Program-made: the position numbers and the translations under genes
In this document: piece after piece, positions 9,767 through 17,705 of the stretch
Layout of the letters: every line of letters starts with the position of its first letter
Numbering within the stretch: the stretch's first letter is position 1
NCBI GenBank assembly: GCA_013306675.1
Contig: JABLUY010000312.1
Coordinates: 1 to 36,172 of the forward strand
Origin: Thraustochytrium sp. TN22
Taxonomy: Eukaryota; Sar; Bigyra; Thraustochytrida; Thraustochytriidae
DNA length: 36,172 bases
Direction of reading: 5' to 3'
Notes under the pieces: model-generated
What the model saw: the letters and a program-made list of their open reading frames with translations, nothing else
Told to the model about the DNA's origin: nothing
Database searches by the model: none

Positions 9767-10150
9767 CTCAGACGGACAGCCTCGCCGCGAGGCGGGCGAC
9801 CAGGGCCAGCGCCGCGCCGCGCCGCGCCGCGCCGCGCCTGCGCCTACGCCTGCGCCTGCGCCTGCGCCGCGCCCGCGCCGCCGCGCCTGCGCCGCCGCCG
9901 ACCAACTGGGTTTGTTTGAATCCGCGCCTTGTTTGAACGCCTCCTGCTTCTCTCTCTCTGCCTCTCTCTTCTCTTTGTCTCTCTCTCTCTTTGGGACGCT
10001 CCCGCCTCGTCGCCGCGGCGCGGCAGTCCCGCTCGAGCAGGTGGTCGCCCTCCCCGGCGGCGTCCTTCTCGTCTGCGAGTCTGCGCGCTCTCCTCCTCGT
10101 CGCTCGCGTGCTGCGCTGTGCTGTGCTGTGCTCGAATTGGTCGCTCGCCT

Positions 10151-10182
10151 GCGCGAGCGCGAGCGCGAGCGCGAGCGCGAGC
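10151..10182. repeat. (GCGCGA)n hexanucleotide repeat
   Basis: Just over five copies of GCGCGA in the divergent intergenic region. Related GCGAGC runs occur at about 10777-10810. Confidence 0.9.
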
Positions 10183-11063
10183 CTTGGCGACCTGACCGCG
10201 AGGACGAAGAGGACGAGGAGAACGAGCTGGACGAGGACGACGAGGACGAAGGCGAGGACCAGCGCGACGCGAGGGTGAACAAGACGACGCGGACGGAGCG
10301 AGAGGCGCCGAGGCGCTGCGCTGCGCTGCGGAGCCTCGGCGAGGCGCTCGATGGACGCCGCGCGGCTCTCGGGTTTGGTCTGTCTAGGCCAGCAAGGTCC
10401 CAGAAGGAGCGCTCGCTGCCTGCCTGCCTGCCTGCGTGCCTGCCTGCCTGCCCGGCTGGTATTCTCCCTCCTGTGTCGCGCTAATAGGCTTGGCCGCCCG
10501 CCAGCCGGCCGCTGGTTACGCGGTGCGGCGCCTGGCCGCCCTTTGGCGCACGCAAGGGTTCTACTGGCTGCCTTTCTGATCGACACGACACGTGGATGCG
10601 TCTTCACTCGACCCGACTCGATCGGTGACGGCGGACGACCGCCCTGGTGCGTGCCACGCGGCTTGGCGCCTCGCTCCCAGCCCAAAGTCCGTGCGCCTCG
10701 CGCCGTTTCCTGGTGCACGGAGGCGCTATTTCTCGTCCACCTCGACGGCCGTGGCGTGCCCACGTCAGGTACGCCGAGCGAGCGAGCGAGCGTGCAAGCA
10801 CGCAAGCGTCTAGGCCAGCGAGCGAGCATGCAGGGCCTGCAGGCAAGCGCGCGCTGACCGAGAGAGCGAGAGAGCGCTCGCCTCCACGCCTGTCCCAGCT
10901 CGCTGCTCTTCAGTCGCCTCCAGAGCGCTGGGACGCGGGCACGTCCCGTGGCCACCGCCAGCAGGACCGCGAGCTGGCTGCGACAGCCGCATTGTCCGCC
11001 TGGAGCTCCACCTTCCTGCTCGAACGGGTTCTACGGGACACCACGCCCGGTTGCGTTCCAATC

Positions 11064-11142
11064 TGCCTGCCTGATTGCCTGCCTAATTGCCTGCCTCCTT
11101 GCCTGCCCGCCCGCCCGCCCGCCCGCCCGCCGCCCGCCTGCC
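11064..11142. repeat. (CCTG)n passing into (CCCG)n
   Basis: CCTG units interrupted by TGATTG and TAATTG pass into CCCG units. The strand carries almost no A for about 80 bases. Confidence 0.85.
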
Positions 11143-11150
11143 TGTCTGCT

Positions 11151-11186
11151 CTAGCTAGCTAGCTAGAGCTAGCTTGCCAGCTAGAG
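11151..11186. repeat. (CTAG/AGCT)n palindromic repeat
   Basis: Repeated AGCT/CTAG tetranucleotides (CTAGCTAGCTAGCTAGAG and flanks) form a self-complementary block. The same motif recurs at other gene borders in this window (15662-15681, 15963-15974, 20271-20290, 21414-21429). Confidence 0.85.
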
Positions 11187-11221
11187 GCCGGCCACCTGCG
11201 TGTCCACCGCGCGCGCAACAG

Positions 11222-11260
11222 TGCTGCTGCTGCTGCTGCTGCTGGCGGTGCTGCTGCTGT
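11222..11260. repeat. (CTG)n trinucleotide repeat
   Basis: Two blocks of CTG (eight and four copies) separated by GCGGTG, in the divergent intergenic region and not in a supported gene. Confidence 0.9.
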
Positions 11261-11595
11261 CAGTGGCATGCCTTGGTTAGTTACGCGCGGCACGCAGCGA
11301 GCGGCACCGCGGCGCGCGGCTTGGCCTTGCGCAGCCGCAGCGGCCGCCATGGCTCACACAGTCAAGTCAACGTACGCTAACGTAAAGGCGGACAACTGCG
11401 TGAGGTTAGTCATGCGATCGCACCACCATCAAAGATGGCGCTCGCCACGCGCCCGCGCCCTCGCGCGCTCTTGCGCGCGCGCACTACCCGATCTCGTGGC
11501 CTGCCAGCGGTGCAGTGGCCTGCGGCGCTTGGCAGACGACCCAGGCATTGATTCTTGAAACATGTCCATCGCAACGAGCCGACAGTTGTCATGAT

Positions 11596-11698
11596 GGGAG
11601 GTGAGCGACCACGCGACCACGAGCGGCGGAGAACCTCGGCGCTGTCAAGAACCAATGACCACATCACAGGGTGTAGCACCACTGTAGCCTCACCTCCC
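11596..11698. repeat. 103-bp interval bounded by 10-bp perfect inverted repeats
   Basis: GGGAGGTGAG at 11596-11605 is matched by its exact complement CTCACCTCCC at 11689-11698, and GAT flanks both outer ends. This is the geometry of a very small MITE with a 3-bp duplication, but 10-bp arms at this spacing can arise by chance. Confidence 0.3.
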
Positions 11699-12122
11699 GA
11701 TTGATTGATCTCAACATCTCATTTGAGCTCATCAGCGCGGGCTGTGCAAAAGGCAAGGCGAGAAGCAGGCAGGAGGATAGCCATGGCACCTGCCGCAGGT
11801 AGCGAGCTCTTCACCCCGCACAAGGCCTAGGCGTAGGCCGCGGGCGTGAGCTTTTGGTGCCGCGCTTTGGGCGCGGAGCTTGGTGCAGCGCATACCGGGC
11901 CTCTCCTTGGAGCTAGTGGAGTGGAGCTCCGGCGCCTGCACAGTCCACCGCGTCAGCGCATCCAAACCAAAGAGCGCGCGCGGGTGGGCGCGAGCTGGCG
12001 GCGGCGGCGGGCGCGGGGCCGGCGGCGGCGGCGGGCGCGAAGCCGGAGGGCGGCACGAAGCCCGGTGCTGCACGAGGAGCTGGCTGCGAGGCCGAGGAGA
12101 TCATAAAGCATCAACGTCAAGG

Positions 12123-13949
12123 ATGGCGGGCCAAGGCGCGCGGCTGGCCGACAGGCTGCGCGCGCGCGCGGCAGAGGGCGAGGCGTTCTTCTCGTTTGAG
12201 TACTTCCCGCCGGTGAGCGAGAGCGGACGCAAGTCGCTGCAGACGCGCGTAGACCGCATGGCGGACATGCAGCCGCTGTTCGTGGACGTGACGGCGCGCG
12301 CCGGCAAGGTGGAGGAGACGCTGGCGCTGTGCCGCGACGTGCTGCGCTTTAGCAGCGTGGACGTGATGATGCACGTGACGTGCGGCGGCCTGGACCGCGC
12401 GGCGCTGGTGGACTTGCTGGGCCGCGCGCTGGAGGCCGGCGTGACGAACGTGCTGGCACTGCGTGGCGACGTGGCGCCGGGGCCCGGCGACCTTCAGCGC
12501 GCCGTGGACATTGTGCGCGTGGTGCGCGAGGAATTCGGGGACGCCTTCACGGTGGCGGTGGGCTGCTACCCGGAGGGCCTGGCGCCGCTTCTTGAGGGCG
12601 AGGACTGGGTGGCCAATCGCGCGCGGCACATCGAGTATCTGCGCGAGAAGGTTGACGCGGGCGCCAACTTTTGCATCACGCAGGCGGTCTTCGCCGCAGA
12701 CGTGTATGCGGCTTTTGTGAGCGACTGCCGCGCCGCCGGCATCTCGCGCGCCATCCCAATCCTGCCGGGCGTCATGCCGGTGCACAGCTTCAAGGGGCTG
12801 CACGCCCTAGCGCGCGAGCTGCACGTGACCGTGCCCTCGGCCTTTGAGGAGGCATTGGCGCCCATCAAGGACGACGCCAGCGCAGTGGTGGCCAAGGGCA
12901 TCGAGCTTGTCGGCGACTTGTGCGCGGACCTGCTGCGCGGCGAGGCGCCGGCTCCCGGTCTGCACTTTTACACCTTCAACCTGGAGTACTCGGTGCGGCA
13001 GATTGTGGAGCGGCGCCTGGCCCTGGATGCCAAGAATGAGCTGCCGTGGCGGCAGTCGGCGAACCCGCGCCGCGTCGAGGAGGACGTGCGGCCCATCTTC
13101 TGGGCGAACAGGCCGAAGAGCTACCTGCTGCGCACGGAGGGCTGGGAGCAGTTTCCGAGCGGCCGCTGGGGCGGCAGCAAGGGCGCTGGCGCCGAGAACA
13201 ACTTTGCGCGGCTCTCGGACGAGGAGGCGCTCTTCACGCGCGAGACCTTTTTCCAGCGCCAGGACATCATGCGCAAGGCCTGGGGCGAGGCGCCGCAGAC
13301 CGAGCAGGAGATTTTCGATGTCTTCGCGGGCTTTCTCGAAGGCAGCGTGCCGTTTTTGCCCTGGTGCGAAGAGAGCCTGCAGCTGGAGACGAGCGCCATT
13401 CGTGACCAGCTCGTTGCGCTCAATCGTGCCGGCTACCTGACCATCAACTCGCAGCCGCGCGTGAACGCGGCGCCATCCAGCTCCTCTGCCTTCGGCTGGG
13501 GCCCGGCCGGCGGCTACGTGTACCAAAAGGCCTACATTGAATTTTTCACGAGCCCTCGCCTCCTGCGCCGCCTCATGGACCTGCTCGAGTCGCCCGAGTT
13601 CTCCTCGCGCTCACTCGTCTACCATGCCGTGGACCACCGCGGGAACACCTACTCGAATGCGGCGCACATGAAGCCCTGCGCCGTCACCTGGGGGGTCTTT
13701 CCCGGCAAGGAGGTCATCCAGCCCACCGTCGTGGACCCAGACACCTTCTTGGTCTGGAAGGACGAGGCCTTCGCGCTCTGGGTTCGTGGCTGGGCCTCCA
13801 TTTACGAGGAGGACTCCCCCTCGTACAACCTTCTCTACGACATGCACGACGACTACTTCCTCGTCAACATCGTCGACAACGACTTTATCGACGGCGACAT
13901 TTTTGACCTCTTCAAGCGCCTCGTCAACCCTGACGGCCTCGCCGCCTGA
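12123..13949 (+). CDS. Methylenetetrahydrofolate reductase
   Basis: The 608-residue enzyme reduces 5,10-methylene-THF to 5-methyl-THF using an FAD cofactor and supplies methyl groups for methionine synthesis. The N-terminal catalytic barrel covers about residues 1-310, with FSFEYFPP (24-30) holding the catalytic glutamate (E26), MHVTCGG, LALRGD and NFCITQAVF. The C-terminal regulatory domain follows, recognised by FWANRPKSYLLRTEGWEQFP and GRWG (about 325-350). Its presence makes this the long eukaryotic form, as opposed to the roughly 300-residue bacterial one; in animals and fungi this domain binds S-adenosylmethionine. The frame stays open upstream to 11880, but the extension is Gly/Arg-rich with no clear targeting features. 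The ATG at 12123 lies in a good context (AAGGATGG) and gives the usual length. Confidence 0.96.
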   Translation: MAGQGARLADRLRARAAEGEAFFSFEYFPPVSESGRKSLQTRVDRMADMQPLFVDVTARAGKVEETLALCRDVLRFSSVDVMMHVTCGGLDRAALVDLLGRALEAGVTNVLALRGDVAPGPGDLQRAVDIVRVVREEFGDAFTVAVGCYPEGLAPLLEGEDWVANRARHIEYLREKVDAGANFCITQAVFAADVYAAFVSDCRAAGISRAIPILPGVMPVHSFKGLHALARELHVTVPSAFEEALAPIKDDASAVVAKGIELVGDLCADLLRGEAPAPGLHFYTFNLEYSVRQIVERRLALDAKNELPWRQSANPRRVEEDVRPIFWANRPKSYLLRTEGWEQFPSGRWGGSKGAGAENNFARLSDEEALFTRETFFQRQDIMRKAWGEAPQTEQEIFDVFAGFLEGSVPFLPWCEESLQLETSAIRDQLVALNRAGYLTINSQPRVNAAPSSSSAFGWGPAGGYVYQKAYIEFFTSPRLLRRLMDLLESPEFSSRSLVYHAVDHRGNTYSNAAHMKPCAVTWGVFPGKEVIQPTVVDPDTFLVWKDEAFALWVRGWASIYEEDSPSYNLLYDMHDDYFLVNIVDNDFIDGDIFDLFKRLVNPDGLAA

Positions 13950-14316
13950 CAGCCTAGCTCTAGCCAAGCAGTGACAAGTGAAGGAATGATCGAAAACGCG
14001 ACTGACGCCTGTATCATATCGCCATCGCCGTTGCCTCGGTCCGAGTCGACTCCGTGTCCATGTCCGAGTCCGACTTTGAGCCTCCGAGTCCGAGTCGGTG
14101 TCTGTATCCGCGCCCGGCCGCGGCCCGTGGCCCGGGTGCACACTCGAGATCCGTTGCGCCGGCACGTGCCGCCGCGGCCGCGTCAATCACTAGCACGTTT
14201 GCAGATTTTTCGCTCAGGCGAGCCGAGCAAGGCAAGGTCCAACGCGGCGGCGGCGCGAGGCGCGGCGGCGCTGGCGCGGGCGCGGCGGCCGTCTGCGCTG
14301 CGCTGCGCGAAGCGCC
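13950..14316. other. Tandem intergenic region between MTHFR and ankyrin genes
   Basis: This holds the MTHFR 3' end and the ankyrin gene promoter. CTAGCTCTAG follows the MTHFR stop within 10 bases, and imperfect GAGTCC/TCCGAG hexamers run from about 14040 to 14100. No gene or clear core promoter motif is seen. Confidence 0.6.
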
Positions 14317-14690
14317 ATGGACGAGCGCTTCACGTCGTTGCGCTCGCGGCAAGCGACGCGGCGCGCCAAGGTACCAGCGGCCGATACTCTGCCTGGGCAG
14401 GCGCTGCGGCCACGAGGGCAGCGACCTGTGTCCGGGGTGGACGCGCGCGCCGAGCCGGACCTGGCGTCGCTGGGCGCTGGCGCAGACGCGGTGCTGCCCA
14501 AGGCTGCGCTCGCCAGGCAGTATCACCAGCAACAGCCGTATTACCACGCGGCGTACCAGAGCGACGCATACTCCGCTGCGTGGGGGGACCACCAGCAGCA
14601 GGACTATTATGGCTATCACGATGTAGGGTACCAACAGCAGCAAGAGGAGGAGGATGCCTACTCGCAATACACGTACAGCAGCCATCACAT

Positions 14691-14753
<63 letters not shown>

Positions 14754-15552
14754 CAACAACAATAATAACAACAACATCGCCGACGAGTACAGGAGCGATT
14801 ACGAAGAAGAGTACAAGAGCCAGTACGGGGACGACTTGCACAGCCAGTACGGGGAAGCGTCGTACGGCGATGATCACAAGAGTGTCTACTCGTACGGCAG
14901 CCACGCGAATTATGGAGAGCACCAGTACCAGCACCAGCACCAGCACCAGCACCAGCATCAGCATCAGCATCGTCAGCATCATTATCATCATCATCAGCAG
15001 CAGCAGTCCCAGCCCGACGCGCAGTACGAACCAGCCACTTCATATTGCGGACATGTCCACGCAACTTCAAGCGGGTACATCAGCGCGGACTCGGCCAGGT
15101 ACGTGGACTACACGTATCCTGGCTACCAGCATCACCAAGAAGGCTACGGCCATGACGCCGGGACATACGCATACGTGGGATACGTGGGTGAGGCTTCCTC
15201 GCATGTGAGGCCTATCGCTGCCGACTCGACGGTGCCGAACATCTTCAGTCTCACGCGACACAACCGGTACGATGAGGTGGAGGAGCTGCTGGACGCCGGT
15301 GTGCCGGTGGACACGCGCGACCGCCAGGGCAACACCATCCTGTGCATCGCATGCCAGAACGGGCTCAAGCGTATCGCAAAGCTGGCGCTGCGGCGCGGCG
15401 CGGACATCAATGCGCAGAATCTGCGTGGCAACACGCCACTGCATTTTTGCTACATGTTCCAGTACGGCGACACGCTGGGCGCATACTTGCTGTCCAAGGG
15501 CGCAGACCCGACCTTGGCCAACGTGGACGGCAAGTTGTGCCACGAGACGTGA
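14317..15552 (+). CDS. Ankyrin-repeat protein with long Tyr/Gln/Asn/Ser/His-rich N-terminal region
   Basis: This 411-residue protein has two unlike halves. Residues about 67-300 are low complexity: Tyr scattered among Gln, Ser, Gly and His (DYYGYHDVGYQ), then Ser and Asn homopolymers, a Gln-His alternation and a His/Gln cluster. Residues about 306-408 hold three ankyrin repeats, with the signatures NIFSLTRHNRYDEVEELLDAG, GNTILCIACQNG and GNTPLHFCYMFQYGD. A last fragment reads LLSKGADPTLANVDGKLCHE. That ending (GADxTLxNxxGxxCYE) resembles a protist ankyrin family; this is from memory and not searched. No signal peptide or membrane segment is seen. A role in a condensate or in protein-protein contacts is inferred only from composition. 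Confidence 0.85.
14693..14776 (+). repeat. (AGC)n-(AAC)n in-frame codon repeat
   Basis: AGC codons pass into AAC/AAT codons inside the ankyrin gene and encode Ser then Asn homopolymers. It is a likely site of length variation. Confidence 0.95.
14929..14972 (+). repeat. (CACCAG)n in-frame repeat encoding Gln-His
   Basis: CAGCAC/CAGCAT hexamers give an alternating Gln-His stretch of about 16 residues, followed by a mixed His/Gln cluster up to about 15010. Confidence 0.95.
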
Positions 15553-15661
15553 TGAAGATGTACGAGTAGACATAGCGAGGGAACCCGACGATTGGCAGGT
15601 GCGGCTGGGCGAGAGCCCCCGCACAGCCACGAGCACGGATTTGTAAAGTAATTGCAAGAGC

Positions 15662-15681
15662 AGCTAGTAGGCCTACTAGCT
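15662..15681. repeat. 20-bp perfect palindrome
   Basis: AGCTAGTAGGCCTACTAGCT equals its own reverse complement. It lies 110 bp after the ankyrin gene stop and belongs to the CTAG/AGCT motif class seen at other gene borders here. Confidence 0.95.
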
Positions 15682-15962
15682 AGCGTACGATCGCTGTAAA
15701 TGGTCGGAGTGGTTGGCCATGCATGGCTCACTCGGACAATCTGCCTTGTCTTGGGCCCAAGGTATTTACGACTAATCATTGTGGAGAGAGGGAGAGAGAG
15801 AGAGAGAGAAGAAGGTGCCCGCGCAGGGTCTGAGAATGAAGTGTCGCTCATGGGAGCGCCATCGCCATCGTCAAAAGAGTTGTCATGAACAGAGAGTGGC
15901 ATCGATAGACGCCAGTTTGGGGTGGATGTGGAGTCCGGAAGGGCGGTTTGGCCCTGGGTCGT

Positions 15963-15974
15963 GGCTAGCTAGCC
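15963..15974. repeat. 12-bp palindrome downstream of H2B
   Basis: GGCTAGCTAGCC is self-complementary and starts 18 bases beyond the H2B stop codon in the sense of transcription. It could form a short structure in the H2B 3' UTR. Function is unknown. Confidence 0.8.
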
Positions 15975-15992
15975 TCGTGCGGCGGGGCGCAT

Positions 15993-16355
15993 TTAGGAGG
16001 TGAACTTGGTCACGGCCTTGGTGCCCTCCGAGACGGCGTGCTTGGCGAGCTCACCGGGGAGCACCAGGCGGACGGCGGTCTGGACCTCGCGCGAGGAGAG
16101 GGTGGCCTTGTCGTTGTACTTGCCGAGCTTGCCGGCCTCGGTGGCGAGGCGCTCGAAGACGTCGTTGATGAAGGAGTTCATGATGCTCATGGACTTCTTG
16201 GAGATGCCGGTGTCCGGGTGCACCTGCTTGAGCACCTTGTAGATGTACGAGGAGTAGGTCTCCGAGCGCTTCGCGCGCTTCTTCGACTTGTCGCCGGCCG
16301 TCTTCGTGGCCTTCTTGGCCGCCTTCTTGCTCGTGCCCTTCTGACCGGCCGCCAT
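15993..16355 (-). CDS. Histone H2B
   Basis: This 120-residue protein is a core nucleosome histone that pairs with H2A. The Lys/Ala-rich tail (residues 1-30) leads into a textbook H2B fold: [31 protein letters not shown], then [43 protein letters not shown] and the end TKFTS. The conserved ubiquitylation lysine region (AVTKF) is intact. The gene is intronless and divergently paired with H2A over a 424-bp shared promoter, which fits coordinated S-phase expression (family knowledge). It is a canonical histone with no sign of a variant. Confidence 0.98.
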   Translation of the reverse strand: MAAGQKGTSKKAAKKATKTAGDKSKKRAKRSETYSSYIYKVLKQVHPDTGISKKSMSIMNSFINDVFERLATEAGKLGKYNDKATLSSREVQTAVRLVLPGELAKHAVSEGTKAVTKFTS

Positions 16356-16413
16356 CTTGCTGTTGCTTGGTGCTGCTGGAGTGCTGCTAGGTCGCTCGAG
16401 TTGCTGGTTTGCT
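16356..16413 (-). repeat. Shared 5' leader, H2B copy
   Basis: Read towards H2B, these 58 nt match the H2A leader (16722-16779) at 56 positions and end directly at the ATG. They probably form the 5' UTR of the mRNA. The leader is rich in CAG and CAA and free of ATG. Confidence 0.9.
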
Positions 16414-16490
16414 TGCCTGCCGCCGCCGCCGCCGCCGCTGCCGCCGCGGCCCGCCCGCCCGCCCAGCCCGCCGCCGCCGCCGTTAGGCGG

Positions 16491-16515
16491 AACAAAACCC
16501 GGCGCGCGCCGGGTC
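16491..16515. promoter_or_regulatory. 25-bp promoter element, copy 1 (palindromic core)
   Basis: AACAAA followed by the 18-bp perfect palindrome ACCCGGCGCGCGCCGGGT (16497-16514). An identical copy starts 108 bp downstream in the same orientation. It is probably a binding site for a dimeric factor controlling both histone genes. Confidence 0.7.
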
Positions 16516-16598
16516 GCGGCGGCGCCCGCCGCAGGAATTTCCCGCGGTGCCGGGCCTAGGCGTTTCGCCTATATGGGCCTAGCGGCGCCGGGGGCGCA

Positions 16599-16623
16599 AA
16601 CAAAACCCGGCGCGCGCCGGGTC
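16599..16623. promoter_or_regulatory. 25-bp promoter element, copy 2 (palindromic core)
   Basis: Identical over all 25 bp to the copy at 16491-16515; the palindrome lies at 16605-16622. The spacing between copies is 108 bp, and the TATA-like centre lies between them. Confidence 0.7.
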
Positions 16624-16721
16624 TTGGTCGCGGGGACGGCCGGCCGGCCGGTGGCGGCGCGCGCGGGAAAAACCGTGCGGGGCGGCGGCGGCGGCGGCGG
16701 CGCGGGGCGCGGCGCGGAGCG

Positions 16722-16779
16722 AGCAAACCAGCAACTCGAGCGACCTAGCAGCAGTCCAGCAGCACCAAGCACCAGCAAG
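16722..16779 (+). repeat. Shared 5' leader, H2A copy
   Basis: This is the H2A counterpart of the leader at 16356-16413, in inverted orientation with two mismatches in 58 nt. It ends directly at the H2A ATG. Confidence 0.9.
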
Positions 16780-17163
16780 ATGTCCGGCAAGGGTAAGGGC
16801 GGCCGCGGCAAGAAGGGCGGCAAGTCGACGACGCGGTCCGCCAAGGCCGGTCTCCAGTTCCCCGTGGGCCGCATTGCCCGCTACCTCAAGAAGGGCGGCT
16901 ACGCCAACCGCGTGGGTGGTGGCGCCCCGGTCTACATGGCCGCCGTGCTCGAGTACCTCGCCGCCGAGATCCTTGAGCTCGCTGGCAACGCCGCCCGCGA
17001 CAACAAGAAGGCCCGCATCATCCCGCGCCACATCCAGCTCGCCGTCCGCAACGACGAGGAGCTCAACAAGCTGCTCGGCAACGTCACCATCGCCTCCGGT
17101 GGTGTGCTCCCCAACATCCACGCCGTGCTCATGCCCTCCAAGAAGAAGGCCGCCGCCCCCTAA
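16780..17163 (+). CDS. Histone H2A
   Basis: This 127-residue protein is a core nucleosome histone. It begins [15 protein letters not shown] and continues with [75 protein letters not shown] and [17 protein letters not shown]. The tail is short (PSKKKAAAP) and lacks the SQ[ED]-hydrophobic motif, so this is not an H2A.X form; the acidic-patch residues (EYLAAE, NDEELN) are present. The frame stays open upstream to 16357, but that stretch is promoter sequence and the histone start is unambiguous. It is intronless and paired head-to-head with H2B. Confidence 0.98.
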   Translation: MSGKGKGGRGKKGGKSTTRSAKAGLQFPVGRIARYLKKGGYANRVGGGAPVYMAAVLEYLAAEILELAGNAARDNKKARIIPRHIQLAVRNDEELNKLLGNVTIASGGVLPNIHAVLMPSKKKAAAP

Positions 17164-17705
17164 GTGCGCCTCCATTCCGTGGACCTTCGGGCCGTCACCC
17201 AAACAACGACAAACAAAAACCACTGGTGTTCAATCAACACCACTCTTTGTTCACAGACACCTCTCTCGTGTGAGTGCTTTTGCACTAGCCATTCCACTCC
17301 TAGCCTTCTTTGGTAGCCTATGTCTTGACACCGTGCATTGCATTGTGCTGCAGCCTGCAGAAGCAGCAGCGAACGAACGAACGACCGCGTTAGAGCCCTG
17401 TGCCTCGCTGTCTGTCGTCTGCTTGCTACCTACCGAGCAGACTTGACGACCTGGCCGCGGGGCCCTGTCCTGTCCTTGCCTGGAATCATCACGTTGGGAT
17501 GGATCGCTGGCTCGTACTTTCGCAGTCAGCATCTGCAAGAGGGGAGCAGACCTGGGGCCAAGAGCACGGAGAGAAACTTCTTCTGTCTTTCCGAATCCTT
17601 CGCGTCTTTGGTCAACGCGTCATTTCAAGTACAAGCACAAGTAGCAAGAGCGGCACATGTTTGTTATGTTGCAGCCAGGTTGTTTGAACAAACACTGTCG
17701 CCAAT
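17164..17705. other. Convergent intergenic region between H2A and oxidoreductase 1
   Basis: The 542 bp of more balanced composition hold the H2A 3' end with one clear stem-loop and the 3' end of the first oxidoreductase gene. GAAC/GAAC-type repeats occur near 17371-17382. No gene is visible. Confidence 0.65.
17224..17242 (+). promoter_or_regulatory. Candidate stem-loop in the H2A 3' UTR
   Basis: TGGTGTT and AACACCA can pair as a 7-bp stem around the 5-nt loop CAATC, 61 nt after the stop codon and just after an A-rich stretch (AACAAAAACC). It resembles the animal histone 3' stem-loop in position and size but not in sequence or loop length. A role in 3' end formation is inferred. Confidence 0.5.

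Larger units (their letters stand above)
9520..12122. other. Divergent intergenic region (2.6 kb) between Arf-GEF and MTHFR genes
   Basis: Both neighbours are transcribed outwards, so this should hold two promoters. It is dominated by short tandem repeats: AGGC, GCGCC, a TC-rich tract at about 9947-9995, GCGCGA, GAC/GAG, CCTG/CCCG and CTG. Open frames here are compositional (Arg/Ala/Pro or Asp/Glu runs) and show no domain. From about 11340 to 11760 base composition becomes more balanced and holds small inverted repeats. No gene is supported. Confidence 0.65.
15553..15992. other. Convergent intergenic region between ankyrin and H2B genes
   Basis: The 440 bp hold two 3' ends. It contains a 20-bp perfect palindrome, a GA-rich microsatellite (about 15782-15812) and a 12-bp palindrome close to the H2B stop. 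No gene is visible, and the animal-type histone 3' stem-loop is absent downstream of H2B. Confidence 0.65.
16356..16779. promoter_or_regulatory. Shared divergent H2B/H2A promoter
   Basis: The 424 bp between the two start codons are organised almost symmetrically. Matching 58-nt leaders abut each ATG, GC-rich spacers lie inside them, and two copies of a 25-bp element with a palindromic core flank the centre. The centre holds a small inverted repeat (TAGGCG-TTT-CGCCTA, 16557-16571) overlapping a TATA-like CCTATATGG (16568-16576), and GGGCCTAG occurs twice (16552-16559, 16575-16582). Transcription starts cannot be placed from sequence alone. Confidence 0.85.

Noticed and set aside
3796-9936. Long open frames of about 900 codons on the + strand opposite the Arf-GEF gene
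   Set aside because: They lie antisense to a gene with clear domains and are produced by its high-GC codon usage; their products are Val/Leu/Arg/His-rich with no domain.
9399-10484. Open frame of 361 codons with an Asp/Glu-rich segment in the divergent intergenic region
   Set aside because: It overlaps the start of the Arf-GEF gene and is made of repeat-derived Arg/Ala/Pro and Asp/Glu runs. No domain or coding-like composition is visible.
11880-12122. N-terminal extension of MTHFR in frame
   Set aside because: The extension is a Gly/Arg repeat with Glu residues and no targeting pattern; the downstream ATG gives the family length and a good start context.
16357-16779. Upstream in-frame extension of H2A
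   Set aside because: It crosses the promoter and the shared leader; histone H2A begins at MSGKGKGG.
15900-17260. Canonical animal histone 3' stem-loop (GGCTCTTTTCAGAGCC type)
   Set aside because: It was not found downstream of either histone gene; only a different stem-loop after H2A and a short palindrome after H2B were seen.
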